Source of the DNA: Candidatus Parcubacteria bacterium
GTDB taxonomy: Bacteria; Patescibacteriota; Patescibacteriia; CAIXNZ01
DNA: 35,482 bases
Assembly: GCA_026395675.1 (NCBI GenBank)
Contig: JAPLYF010000030.1
Coordinates: forward strand, 1 to 35,482
Direction of reading: 5' to 3'
How positions within the stretch are numbered: the stretch's first letter is position 1; each line of letters begins with the position of its first letter. Positions 14,882 through 21,307 of this stretch are shown piece by piece. A program made the translations under genes and the position numbers. The notes under the pieces were generated by a model. The model did not search any database. It was not told where the DNA came from and worked only from the letters and a program-made list of their open reading frames with translations.

Positions 14882-16228
14882 TTAAACGGTTAGCGGTTGA
14901 AAAACTTTTGCCGCGCCGAGAAACAACCGAGAAATCGGAATATGCTCAATCTTTTTAGCAAACCCCTTAAACTTTAAAGTAATCTTTAACAGCACCAGGT
15001 AAAGTACTGTTAAAAAATTACTCAAAATGGGTTCGTACACAGGCAGAGCCCAGGTCGGATTCTGATTTTCATCATTATCCGGCGGGCCAATACTTTGATG
15101 ATCAAAATTTTGCATAGCCACTATCTGAACCTGTGAGTAAAAATGAGCATTGATTTTTTCAGAATGTTTGGCTGCCAAAACAATGGCTGGTTGAAGCAAG
15201 ATCCCCAGAAATAAACTCAAGTAAGCAGCGGCCAAAGATTTACGGACAATTAAAGGAGTAATTTCAAATTCTTTTATTCCCTTAATCGCTTTTTCAAAAT
15301 CTTTGACCGGCGCTTTGGCTTTGGACCGCAAAATCTCTTCTTCCATATCTGACAGCTGATAACCGATTAGCTGATAACGCAGATATTCTGCTTTTAACCG
15401 ATTATACCTGACCATTTCAGCTGTAGTTTCATAGAGAGGATATTTCAAACAGTAAAATGGCCATAATATCACTCGGAGCAAAAATCTTTCTGGGCAAAGC
15501 AGTAATTCTTCTTTGAATGAAAGATTACCAGGAAATGGCTCTTCAACATCAATAAACCTACCGAGTTCATGATGATGTCGCTGGAATTTCCTGATTGACT
15601 GCTTGTGTTCCTCAAAACGAATCATGTAAATCAGTAACCAAAAGAACATCAAAAGCAGATATTTGGGCCATAACCATTTCAGGAGATCTTTAAGAGTTTG
15701 CCAGCCAGAACACAAATCTCTATGTGGCGGTGCTTCACCATGACGAATGGCAATTCGCGTTTGTACCTCATCAATGAACTTTATTTGTTCGGCTGTGAGC
15801 TTTATGTTTAAACGCCCATTACTTTTAAAATCCCTAATTTTTACAAGTTCGGATAAGGCCGGGTAATTTAACGTGGTAAGGAAAAAATTGTATTTATCCT
15901 CCAGATCCATCAGTTGGTTGTAATTTTTGAAATAATCATAAGTGCTATAGCTCTCGCCTTTTGACTTGGCTTCTGCCCAAATTACTTCGATTTCTTTTTT
16001 GGCCGCTTCTTTACGAGCTTTCCATTGCTCAAACTCTGGCCCTTCATAAGTCGAAGGTCTGGTCCAATCGCCCAGTTTGCTGTCATGGTTTGGCAAATTA
16101 GTTAAGGCAGAGATTTCTCTGCAGGAATTAATCAGGTTTAATCCGCCAAGACTAACTCCAAAAAGTAAAACTAAAAAAATCTTAACCCAGATGCCATAAT
16201 TTTTCAGCCATTCTGACCGTTTAGCCAT
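14882..16228 (-). CDS. Unknown four-pass membrane protein, 448 aa
   Basis: Not recognised. Hydrophobic segments lie at about 13-34, 187-203, 331-353 and 400-420. Between the first two is a charged helical region (60-165, EQWKARKEAAKKEIEVIWAE and similar) suggesting a coiled-coil outside loop. Between the second and third is a basic, His- and Tyr-rich stretch (FQRHHHELGRF, EMVRYNRLKAEYLRYQL). A Pro/Asn/Asp-rich linker (GPPDNDENQNP, 381-391) precedes the last segment. The gene has the best initiation signals in the window: TTGACA-17-TAGAAT at 16289-16317 and AAAGGAGGTGATG (16246-16234), almost the full anti-SD complement, just before the ATG. The barrel-like gene follows 85 nt downstream. Strong signals imply expression, but function cannot be inferred. 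Confidence 0.75.
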   Translation of the reverse strand: MAKRSEWLKNYGIWVKIFLVLLFGVSLGGLNLINSCREISALTNLPNHDSKLGDWTRPSTYEGPEFEQWKARKEAAKKEIEVIWAEAKSKGESYSTYDYFKNYNQLMDLEDKYNFFLTTLNYPALSELVKIRDFKSNGRLNIKLTAEQIKFIDEVQTRIAIRHGEAPPHRDLCSGWQTLKDLLKWLWPKYLLLMFFWLLIYMIRFEEHKQSIRKFQRHHHELGRFIDVEEPFPGNLSFKEELLLCPERFLLRVILWPFYCLKYPLYETTAEMVRYNRLKAEYLRYQLIGYQLSDMEEEILRSKAKAPVKDFEKAIKGIKEFEITPLIVRKSLAAAYLSLFLGILLQPAIVLAAKHSEKINAHFYSQVQIVAMQNFDHQSIGPPDNDENQNPTWALPVYEPILSNFLTVLYLVLLKITLKFKGFAKKIEHIPISRLFLGAAKVFQPLTV

Positions 16229-16288
16229 TTTTTCATCACCTCCTTTGTTTTGATTTAGACCTTTTTATTGTCAAAGTCCGAATGTTTA

Positions 16289-16317
16289 ATTCTAACAAAA
16301 ACTGGAGAATCTGTCAA
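16289..16317 (-). promoter_or_regulatory. Near-consensus promoter for the 448-aa membrane protein
   Basis: TTGACA (16317-16312), 17-nt spacer ending TGT, TAGAAT (16294-16289). It lies directly after the terminator of the upstream non-coding unit. The leader is about 55 nt and ends in AAAGGAGGTGATG. Confidence 0.8.
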
Positions 16318-16321
16318 TATT

Positions 16322-16553
16322 AAAACAAAAACCCTCCGAATCCAATTTCGGAGGGTAGCAGCTTTAATTATCAAACTTAATTTCGTTCCGGTGTTTCGTC
16401 GCCCAGTTTTTAGGGCTTCCACTGTATCCGCTGATGGCTTTGTTTTACTTGGCAAATAGCCATTCAATAATCAAGGAAAAAGCTGCCATAAATACCTTAT
16501 TTACCTCCTGAGCTACCGCCTTTTAAACCAGTTTCAAAAGCTTCCGCAGTATT
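16322..16553 (-). ncRNA. Promoter-to-terminator unit A: unassigned RNA or tiny-peptide transcript
   Basis: About 230 nt, bounded by its own promoter (16560-16588) and an intrinsic terminator (CCCTCCGAA/TTCGGAGGG plus U-run, 16332-16355). No standard-length gene fits: the longer open frame in it reads through the terminator. Possible structure on the RNA strand: ATGGCT/AGCCAT, TGGCA/TGCCA, and a long-range GCAGCTTT/AAAGCTGC pairing that joins the middle to the sequence just before the terminator. One short frame with an SD is listed separately. A 26-nt degenerate direct repeat (16529-16554 and 16402-16427) matches at about 19 positions by eye. Could be a small RNA, a tiny mRNA or a decayed small gene. 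Confidence 0.6.
16445..16489 (-). CDS. Possible 14-residue peptide gene
   Basis: Frame encodes MAAFSLIIEWLFAK followed by TAA. AGGAGG (16509-16504) lies 14 nt upstream, longer than ideal, and AAGG (16498-16495) lies 5 nt upstream. The peptide is hydrophobic with a few charged residues and could form an amphipathic helix. It sits inside transcription unit A, which has no other plausible product. Too short to judge by composition alone. Confidence 0.3.
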   Translation of the reverse strand: MAAFSLIIEWLFAK

Positions 16554-16559
16554 GTTTCC

Positions 16560-16588
16560 AACTTAGCATATTTTTAAAAATTTGTCAA
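16560..16588 (-). promoter_or_regulatory. Promoter of unit A
   Basis: TTGACA (16588-16583), 17-nt spacer ending TGC, TAAGTT (16565-16560): the same elements as at 14007-14035. Confidence 0.8.
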
Positions 16589-16625
16589 GAATCATATTTT
16601 AGGTTATTGATAAATGAAAATTATT

Positions 16626-16695
16626 TGTATATTAGCGTTTGCATTCGCCTGCCTGCCGGCAGGCGGGTAAATTCGTATCCCAAAATTCGTATAAA
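16626..16695. repeat. TTCGTA tract with shortened GC palindrome
   Basis: Fills the gap between units A and B. It contains CGCCTGCCTGCCGGCAGGCG (starting 16646), a shortened relative of the 20-nt palindrome, then ATTCGTATCC and ATTCGTAT. No gene. Confidence 0.6.
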
Positions 16696-16858
16696 ATAAA
16701 ATCCCTCTGAAAAATTCAGAGGGGGTTGGCAGCTTGTCAATAATTTTATCTATATAATCAGTTATTTTTTTATTTCTAAAGTAAATCAATAAGTTTATTA
16801 ACGCCGCTAAGCGCCGCCTGACTTTTTGGCTCTAATAAACTGCTTTCAGAGGGGATTA
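16690..16858 (-). ncRNA. Promoter-to-terminator unit B: unassigned structured RNA
   Basis: About 170 nt with its own promoter (16865-16893) and terminator (CCCTCTGAA/TTCAGAGGG, 16703-16723, then ATTTTATTTT). A perfect 9-bp stem AGTTTATTA/TAATAAACT (16833-16841 with 16792-16800) encloses a GC-rich loop holding CGC/GCG. The first bases of the RNA, ATCCCCTCTGAAA (16856-16844), repeat the 5' arm of the terminator and can therefore pair with its 3' arm. That gives either a closed RNA or a switch. The only open frame reads through the terminator, so coding is unlikely. The sequence CTGCCAACCCCC before the terminator parallels CTGCTACCCTC in unit A. Confidence 0.6.
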
Positions 16859-16864
16859 ATTCTT

Positions 16865-16893
16865 AGCTTAGCAAATTTTTATTAATCTGTCAA
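16865..16893 (-). promoter_or_regulatory. Promoter of unit B
   Basis: TTGACA (16893-16888), 17-nt spacer ending TGC, TAAGCT (16870-16865). The spacer is about three-quarters identical to that of unit A. Confidence 0.75.
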
Positions 16894-16895
16894 CC

Positions 16896-16919
16896 CAGCC
16901 CTTCGCGAAGAGCTGGGTC
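16896..16919. repeat. Palindrome upstream of unit B promoter
   Basis: Hairpin with AACCCAGC pairing GCTGGGT around a CTTCGCGAAG core. It overlaps the unit B -35 region on one side and TTGACC on the other. No U-run follows, so it is not a terminator; it could be an operator-like site or another dispersed palindrome. Confidence 0.45.
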
Positions 16920-16927
16920 AAGAATTT

Positions 16928-16952
16928 AAAAAACACCCCGCGTCGCGGGGTG
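16928..16952 (-). terminator. Terminator of the rseP-pheST-membrane protein operon
   Basis: CACCCCGCG pairs with CGCGGGGTG, followed on minus by TTTTTT. It lies 25 nt past the stop of the 97-residue gene. Confidence 0.9.
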
Positions 16953-16976
16953 CCAGCAATAAAATTTTTTATAAAA

Positions 16977-17270
16977 TTATTTTTTCTTTTTTGGCTTTTT
17001 CTCTTCGTGCCTTTCTTTTATATACTCTGCCACATTGGCAACAGTATCCACTAATAATTTCATATGACTAGAGGTATGCTCTAATTTTTCTTTCAATGCT
17101 ACAATCAAACTCTCCACCAGCTCAATTTTTTTTCTCACATCAGCAATAATCTTTTTAAACTCGCGTAAAATCATGGCCAGATAATAAATCGCCCAGCTCA
17201 TAAAAATCGTCAGCCAGAGTATACAGAAAGCAATGACCAAATATAAAATGTCGCTTGAATTATTAATCAT
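16977..17270 (-). CDS. Small membrane-anchored coiled-coil protein
   Basis: 97 residues: one N-terminal transmembrane segment (about 8-34, LYLVIAFCILWLTIFMSWAIYYLAMIL), then a heptad-like helix (FKKIIADVRKKIELVESLIVA and on to about 85) and a Lys-rich tail (KKPKKKK). The layout resembles DUF948-type proteins but the match is not certain. Probably a cytoplasmic coiled coil tethered to the membrane. It is the last gene before the terminator of the long minus-strand run that starts at rseP. A spacer of about 90 nt containing a hairpin repeat separates it from the preceding gene. No SD. Confidence 0.7.
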   Translation of the reverse strand: MINNSSDILYLVIAFCILWLTIFMSWAIYYLAMILREFKKIIADVRKKIELVESLIVALKEKLEHTSSHMKLLVDTVANVAEYIKERHEEKKPKKKK

Positions 17271-17287
17271 ATGTTTAAATGTTTAAA

Positions 17288-17345
17288 TATTTGTCATTTG
17301 TCCGGCTTCGGCGAGGCGAAGCCGAGACGAGTTATTTGTCATTTG
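17288..17345. repeat. Hairpin flanked by 13-bp direct repeats
   Basis: CGGCTTCG/CGAAGCCG (17303-17310 with 17317-17324) lies between two perfect copies of TATTTGTCATTTG (17288-17300 and 17333-17345). The arrangement looks like an inserted palindrome with a duplicated target, or like a slipped repeat. Confidence 0.7.
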
Positions 17346-17363
17346 ATATTCATAAATATTATA

Positions 17364-18761
17364 TCATCTTTTCTTCTTTTTTGACATCCTGACCAAAATA
17401 TAAATGAGAATAATCAAAATAATAGCAATTCCTATGGCAATGAAATTGGCAGGACTGATTTGGGGGCTGCCAGTTTCTTTTATTTTTCCGATTGGGAAAT
17501 ATTGAATTATTTTTGTAATTGGCTGCAAATCGCTATAACTGCTTGTGGCTTCGACTTTTATTAAATTCGGGCCGTCGTTCAGATTAGCTGCAAAGGAAAA
17601 CTGACCGGTTTTGGGATCGAGCTGGATCTGATCTGCTTTTATTTCTAAATCATTTAAATTAATTTTAAACCCTGCCTGGCCATCTGAAATCCTACCCTCC
17701 AGGGTGACGGGGTTGGCTTTATTTTTAATTTCTTGATTATCAGTTAAATAAAGCTCAAAATGCGGAATTAATTTATAATCACCGGCTTCCTTAATCAGAA
17801 AAGTAACCTGATTTTCTTCATCAATACTTGCAAAGTTATAATTTTCAATTTTATCTTTTGTCAAAACAATATTATCTTTTAAAATATCCGGATCCCAGAC
17901 ATAAGGTACTTGATAAAAAGTCAAACGGAGAGGCACCTTAAAATAATCCATTAATTCTTTTTTTACAACAAAATGTAGATTGTCAAAAACCATGTAATCG
18001 CCCAGTTTATCAATGAAAGAAACAGCTTCTGGTTTTGATAAATCAACTGGCCCGGTAAAATTCACCTCAACTTTTCCCAATAAATCAAAAGTTAAATCTT
18101 CAACTTTGCTCGCATCTTTAATCTCGCTTAGCTTGGTTGTTTTAGCGCCTGCTTTAAAAAAAAGCTGATTAATCTGGACTTTTTGGATTGGCAAAAGGGT
18201 CTCAGTGCCTGCCTCTGAAGTAGCTGTCTGCGGAATCAAATTTTCCTCAGGCAAATTTTGAGCGTTCTCCAAAGTGATTAATTTTTCACCAGAGCTGAAA
18301 GCCAAAACAAGCTGCGGATACTGGGAACTAAAAACATCGATAAAATTCAGGCCTGTCTGGACAGCTAATTCTGGATTTTTAACTTTATTCAAAGTAAAAA
18401 TGATTTTAGTATTTTGAGCAATGTCAATTGGCTTATTGAAGAAATAACGGATGTCATCACAATTAGAAACGCAGTTTATATTACTTTTACCTACCTGGGG
18501 ATTGCCCTGGGGTAAGCCAGTTACAAAAAGTTCAGCCGAACTCAGATCTGGCTGGTAACCGCCTAGGGAAATTAAAATGTGGCCGATTTTTGTATTTGCA
18601 GGAATTACAAAACTAATTTTCCAACTCGACAAACTGCCTGCATTTTGAGGCGTTATTTCTAAGGAGACATTATTTAAACTGGTTACGGCCTGACTGGGCT
18701 TGGGTAAAAACAAAAACGTAACTAAACTTAAACAAAATAATAGTTGTAAAATCTTTTTCAT
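17364..18761 (-). CDS. Exported protein with Ig-like region and C-terminal membrane anchor
   Basis: 465 residues: signal peptide (about 1-25, LLFCLSLVTFLFLPKPSQA), a long beta-rich outside part and a C-terminal transmembrane segment (about 438-459) ending in RMSKKKKR, so it is anchored with its bulk outside the cell. Residues near 340-430 (NPVTLEGRISDG..FKINLNDLEI, then FSFAANLNDGPNLIKVEATSS) look like a bacterial Ig-like or glucodextranase-B-type domain. The N-terminal third (PANTKIGHILISLGGYQPDL) is beta-rich too. No catalytic motif. A similar layout of exported Ig-like proteins is frequent in Patescibacteria. It follows pheT by 13 nt, so it is in the same transcript. No SD. Confidence 0.7.
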   Translation of the reverse strand: MKKILQLLFCLSLVTFLFLPKPSQAVTSLNNVSLEITPQNAGSLSSWKISFVIPANTKIGHILISLGGYQPDLSSAELFVTGLPQGNPQVGKSNINCVSNCDDIRYFFNKPIDIAQNTKIIFTLNKVKNPELAVQTGLNFIDVFSSQYPQLVLAFSSGEKLITLENAQNLPEENLIPQTATSEAGTETLLPIQKVQINQLFFKAGAKTTKLSEIKDASKVEDLTFDLLGKVEVNFTGPVDLSKPEAVSFIDKLGDYMVFDNLHFVVKKELMDYFKVPLRLTFYQVPYVWDPDILKDNIVLTKDKIENYNFASIDEENQVTFLIKEAGDYKLIPHFELYLTDNQEIKNKANPVTLEGRISDGQAGFKINLNDLEIKADQIQLDPKTGQFSFAANLNDGPNLIKVEATSSYSDLQPITKIIQYFPIGKIKETGSPQISPANFIAIGIAIILIILIYILVRMSKKKKR

Positions 18762-18774
18762 TGAAAATTTAAAA

Positions 18775-21210
18775 TTATTTTCTTATTTGCGCTCCCAGCT
18801 TATCTTCCAGAATTTTTAAAACCCCTTTATGAATCACTTGAACTTCTGCCATGGTTAAAGTTTTATCATCAGAGCGATATTCTATGCTAAAAGCAATTGA
18901 TTTTTTACCCTCTGGAATGCCTTTACCTTCAAAGACATCAAAAATTTTTACCTTTCTAATTAATTCTTTTTCTACTTCCTTGACAGCTTGTTTAACTTCT
19001 TCCCACAGAATCTTTTTAGCCACGATCATAGAAATATCCAGTTCAATGCTAGGAAATTCAGGGATTGGCTGATAAGCCATTTCATCAGTATAAACTTTGT
19101 CTAATTCAGTCAAACTAAATTCAAAAATCCCGACTTTGTTATTGATGTCTAATTTGCCATATAATTTAGGATTCAATTCTGTTACTAGTCCAATTGACTT
19201 GCCATTTAATAAAATAGCCGCTGTTTTGCCAGCACTACCCCAAACCGGCGCTGTTTTTGCTGCTTTTATCTGATAAACCAAATGTAATTTTTCAAATAAG
19301 GATTCAACAATATTTTTTGCGTTATAAAATGGCGACTGATCTTCTTTTTGGACCACCACGCCAGCAAAATGCTTTTCCTGATATGGTAAAAATCCTGGTT
19401 TTTTATCAGAGAGGCGTTCTCCTGGCTTATCTTTTAAATAAACAGAGCCGACCTCAAAGAGTTTAATTTCATTGAAAAACCTTTCATTGGCAATAATATT
19501 ATTTAGCAGATTGGGCAGTAAGGATATTCTCAAGCGCGTGGTTTCGCTGGAAAGCGGATTAGCTATTTTTATATGGCTATCAATATGCAAACCTATTTTA
19601 TGTAATTGTTCCTCGCTATTGAAAGAATAATTATAAACTTCTGACATGGCCAAGCCATAAGCTAGAATATTTTTAATTTTGCGTTCCAGTTCCCTTTCTT
19701 TATTTAATTCAGGTCTGGCCATTTTAATTTCTGGCAAATCAATTTTTAAATTGTCATAGCCATAAATGCGGGCCACTTCTTCAACTATATCCTCAGGCAG
19801 AGTAATATCCTTGGTTGCTCGCCAGCTTGGCACAAAAACTTCCAAACCTTCTCTGTTTTTTTTGACTTCAAAGCCCAAGCTTTCTAAAATTCTGATAATT
19901 TTATCCTCGGCAATTTCCTGGCCGATTTTTTTATTTATAAAATCAAAACTAATCGCGATCGGCCCTTGATTTAATTTAAATTTCTTAACATCTTCCAGAT
20001 GGGAAACAATTTTGGCGCCTGGGCAAAGCTTTAAAATTAATTCTATGGCTTTTTTAATGCCCAGTTCAGTAATATTGGGGTCCAATGATTTTTCAAATCT
20101 GATTGAGGCCTCTGATCTCAATCCTAATATTGATTCGGTCTGCCTGATTGAAATATGATTAAAATTCGCTGATTCAATAATGACTTTTTGGGTCTGGCCA
20201 TCGATTTCAGTATTAGCGCCGCCCATCACACCGGCAATGGCCACTGGTTTTTTAGCATCAGCAATCACCAGCATTTCTTCATCTAATTTCCTTTCTTGTT
20301 CATCTATGGTTTTAATTTTTTCTCCAGGATTTGCTTTTCTGACAATAATTCGATGTCCTTCTAATTTATCGTAATCAAAGGCGTGCAAGGGCTGGCCTAT
20401 CTCCATCATCACATAATTGGTAATGTCCACAATATTATTGATCGGCCGCATGCCCACTGCTTCAATCCGCTTTTTTAACCAAACCGGCGAATCTTCTGTC
20501 TTAATGCCCTCAATCACCACTCCCATGTATCTTGGGCACAAGGCAAAATCTTCAATTTTAATATCCAATTTTTCCTTGCCATCTTTAAAACTTTCAACTT
20601 TATAGACTTTTCCGCCTGAGGCGGATCCGCCTTTGGCGGACAACTTTTCGCTTAATATGGCTACCACTTCCCTGGCTACTCCATAATGCGACCACAAATC
20701 AGGGCGGTGGGTTAATGATTTATTATCAATTTCATAAATAATATCATCTAGGCCCAAGGCCTTGGCCAAAGAAGTGCCGGGCATTAATTTTTTATCTAAA
20801 ATTACAATCCCTGAATGATCTTTACCTAACCCCAATTCATCTTCAGCGCACAACATGCCCTCGGATTCCTCACCCCTCACTTTTACTTTTTCTATTTTCA
20901 TGCCATTTGGTAAAACAACACCCAAAGTTGCCACTGGAACCTTTTGCCCTTTCTCAATATTTGGCGCACCGCAAACAATACTCAATTTCTTTGCCCCAAT
21001 ATCAACAATAGCCAACTTTAATTTATCAGCATTGGGGTGCTTTTTCACTTCCAAAATTTCACCGACCACAATTCCTTTTAAACTTTCTTTTTGATCAACA
21101 AAACCCTCAACTTCAGCCATGGCCATAGTCAATTTTAAACCCAGCTCTTTAGCTGATAAAGAGTCGGGAATTTTTACAAAATCTTTTAACCAATTGCGAG
21201 AAATTAACAT
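18775..21210 (-). CDS. pheT: Phenylalanyl-tRNA synthetase beta subunit
   Basis: Large subunit of the alpha2beta2 enzyme, 811 residues from ATG 21210; an in-frame TTG three codons earlier is less likely. Domains in order: MLISRNWLKDFV opening; EMAP-like tRNA-binding domain (about 40-150, VVGEILEVKKHPNADKLK and EGMLCAEDELGLG); B3/B4 editing domain (about 210-380); B5 domain (about 400-475); catalytic-like core (LPNLLNNIIANERF); and C-terminal FDX-ACB anticodon-binding domain ending RSDDKTLTMAEV. Residues about 191-200 (SAKGGSASGG) are encoded by a palindromic element also found in murI. It follows pheS across an AT-rich spacer. No SD. Confidence 0.97.
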   Translation of the reverse strand: MLISRNWLKDFVKIPDSLSAKELGLKLTMAMAEVEGFVDQKESLKGIVVGEILEVKKHPNADKLKLAIVDIGAKKLSIVCGAPNIEKGQKVPVATLGVVLPNGMKIEKVKVRGEESEGMLCAEDELGLGKDHSGIVILDKKLMPGTSLAKALGLDDIIYEIDNKSLTHRPDLWSHYGVAREVVAILSEKLSAKGGSASGGKVYKVESFKDGKEKLDIKIEDFALCPRYMGVVIEGIKTEDSPVWLKKRIEAVGMRPINNIVDITNYVMMEIGQPLHAFDYDKLEGHRIIVRKANPGEKIKTIDEQERKLDEEMLVIADAKKPVAIAGVMGGANTEIDGQTQKVIIESANFNHISIRQTESILGLRSEASIRFEKSLDPNITELGIKKAIELILKLCPGAKIVSHLEDVKKFKLNQGPIAISFDFINKKIGQEIAEDKIIRILESLGFEVKKNREGLEVFVPSWRATKDITLPEDIVEEVARIYGYDNLKIDLPEIKMARPELNKERELERKIKNILAYGLAMSEVYNYSFNSEEQLHKIGLHIDSHIKIANPLSSETTRLRISLLPNLLNNIIANERFFNEIKLFEVGSVYLKDKPGERLSDKKPGFLPYQEKHFAGVVVQKEDQSPFYNAKNIVESLFEKLHLVYQIKAAKTAPVWGSAGKTAAILLNGKSIGLVTELNPKLYGKLDINNKVGIFEFSLTELDKVYTDEMAYQPIPEFPSIELDISMIVAKKILWEEVKQAVKEVEKELIRKVKIFDVFEGKGIPEGKKSIAFSIEYRSDDKTLTMAEVQVIHKGVLKILEDKLGAQIRK
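20608..20648. repeat. Double-triloop palindrome inserted inside pheT
   Basis: Core 20611-20640 is two consecutive hairpins with the same stem TCCGCC/GGCGGA and loops TGA and TTT. Flanks CTTTT on the left and AACTTTTC on the right are shared with the copy in murI (24294-24333). On the coding strand it reads in frame as SAKGGSASGG. Confidence 0.85.
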
Positions 21211-21211
21211 A

Positions 21212-21304
21212 GGATACAAATTTACAAATCTTCTACAAATTTACAAATTCAATTTTGCCCTGAAATTATTCGTAATATTCGTAGCAAATTCGTAGATTCG
21301 TATC
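21212..21304. repeat. AT-rich spacer element between pheS and pheT
   Basis: Starts GGATACAAATTTACAAAT and ends TTCGTAGATTCGTATC, again with near-inverted ends and ATTCGTA units inside. It lengthens the gap between two genes that are normally adjacent or overlapping. Confidence 0.6.
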
Positions 21305-21307
21305 AAT

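Noticed and set aside
16255..16467. Minus-strand frame of 70 residues
   Set aside because: It begins at TTG without an SD in place and reads through the terminator of unit A and the promoter of the next gene, so it cannot be a normal gene; only a peptide-like repeat in its first half is noted.
16604..16789. Minus-strand frame of 61 residues in unit B
   Set aside because: Reads through the unit B terminator and a dispersed palindrome; TTG start without SD.
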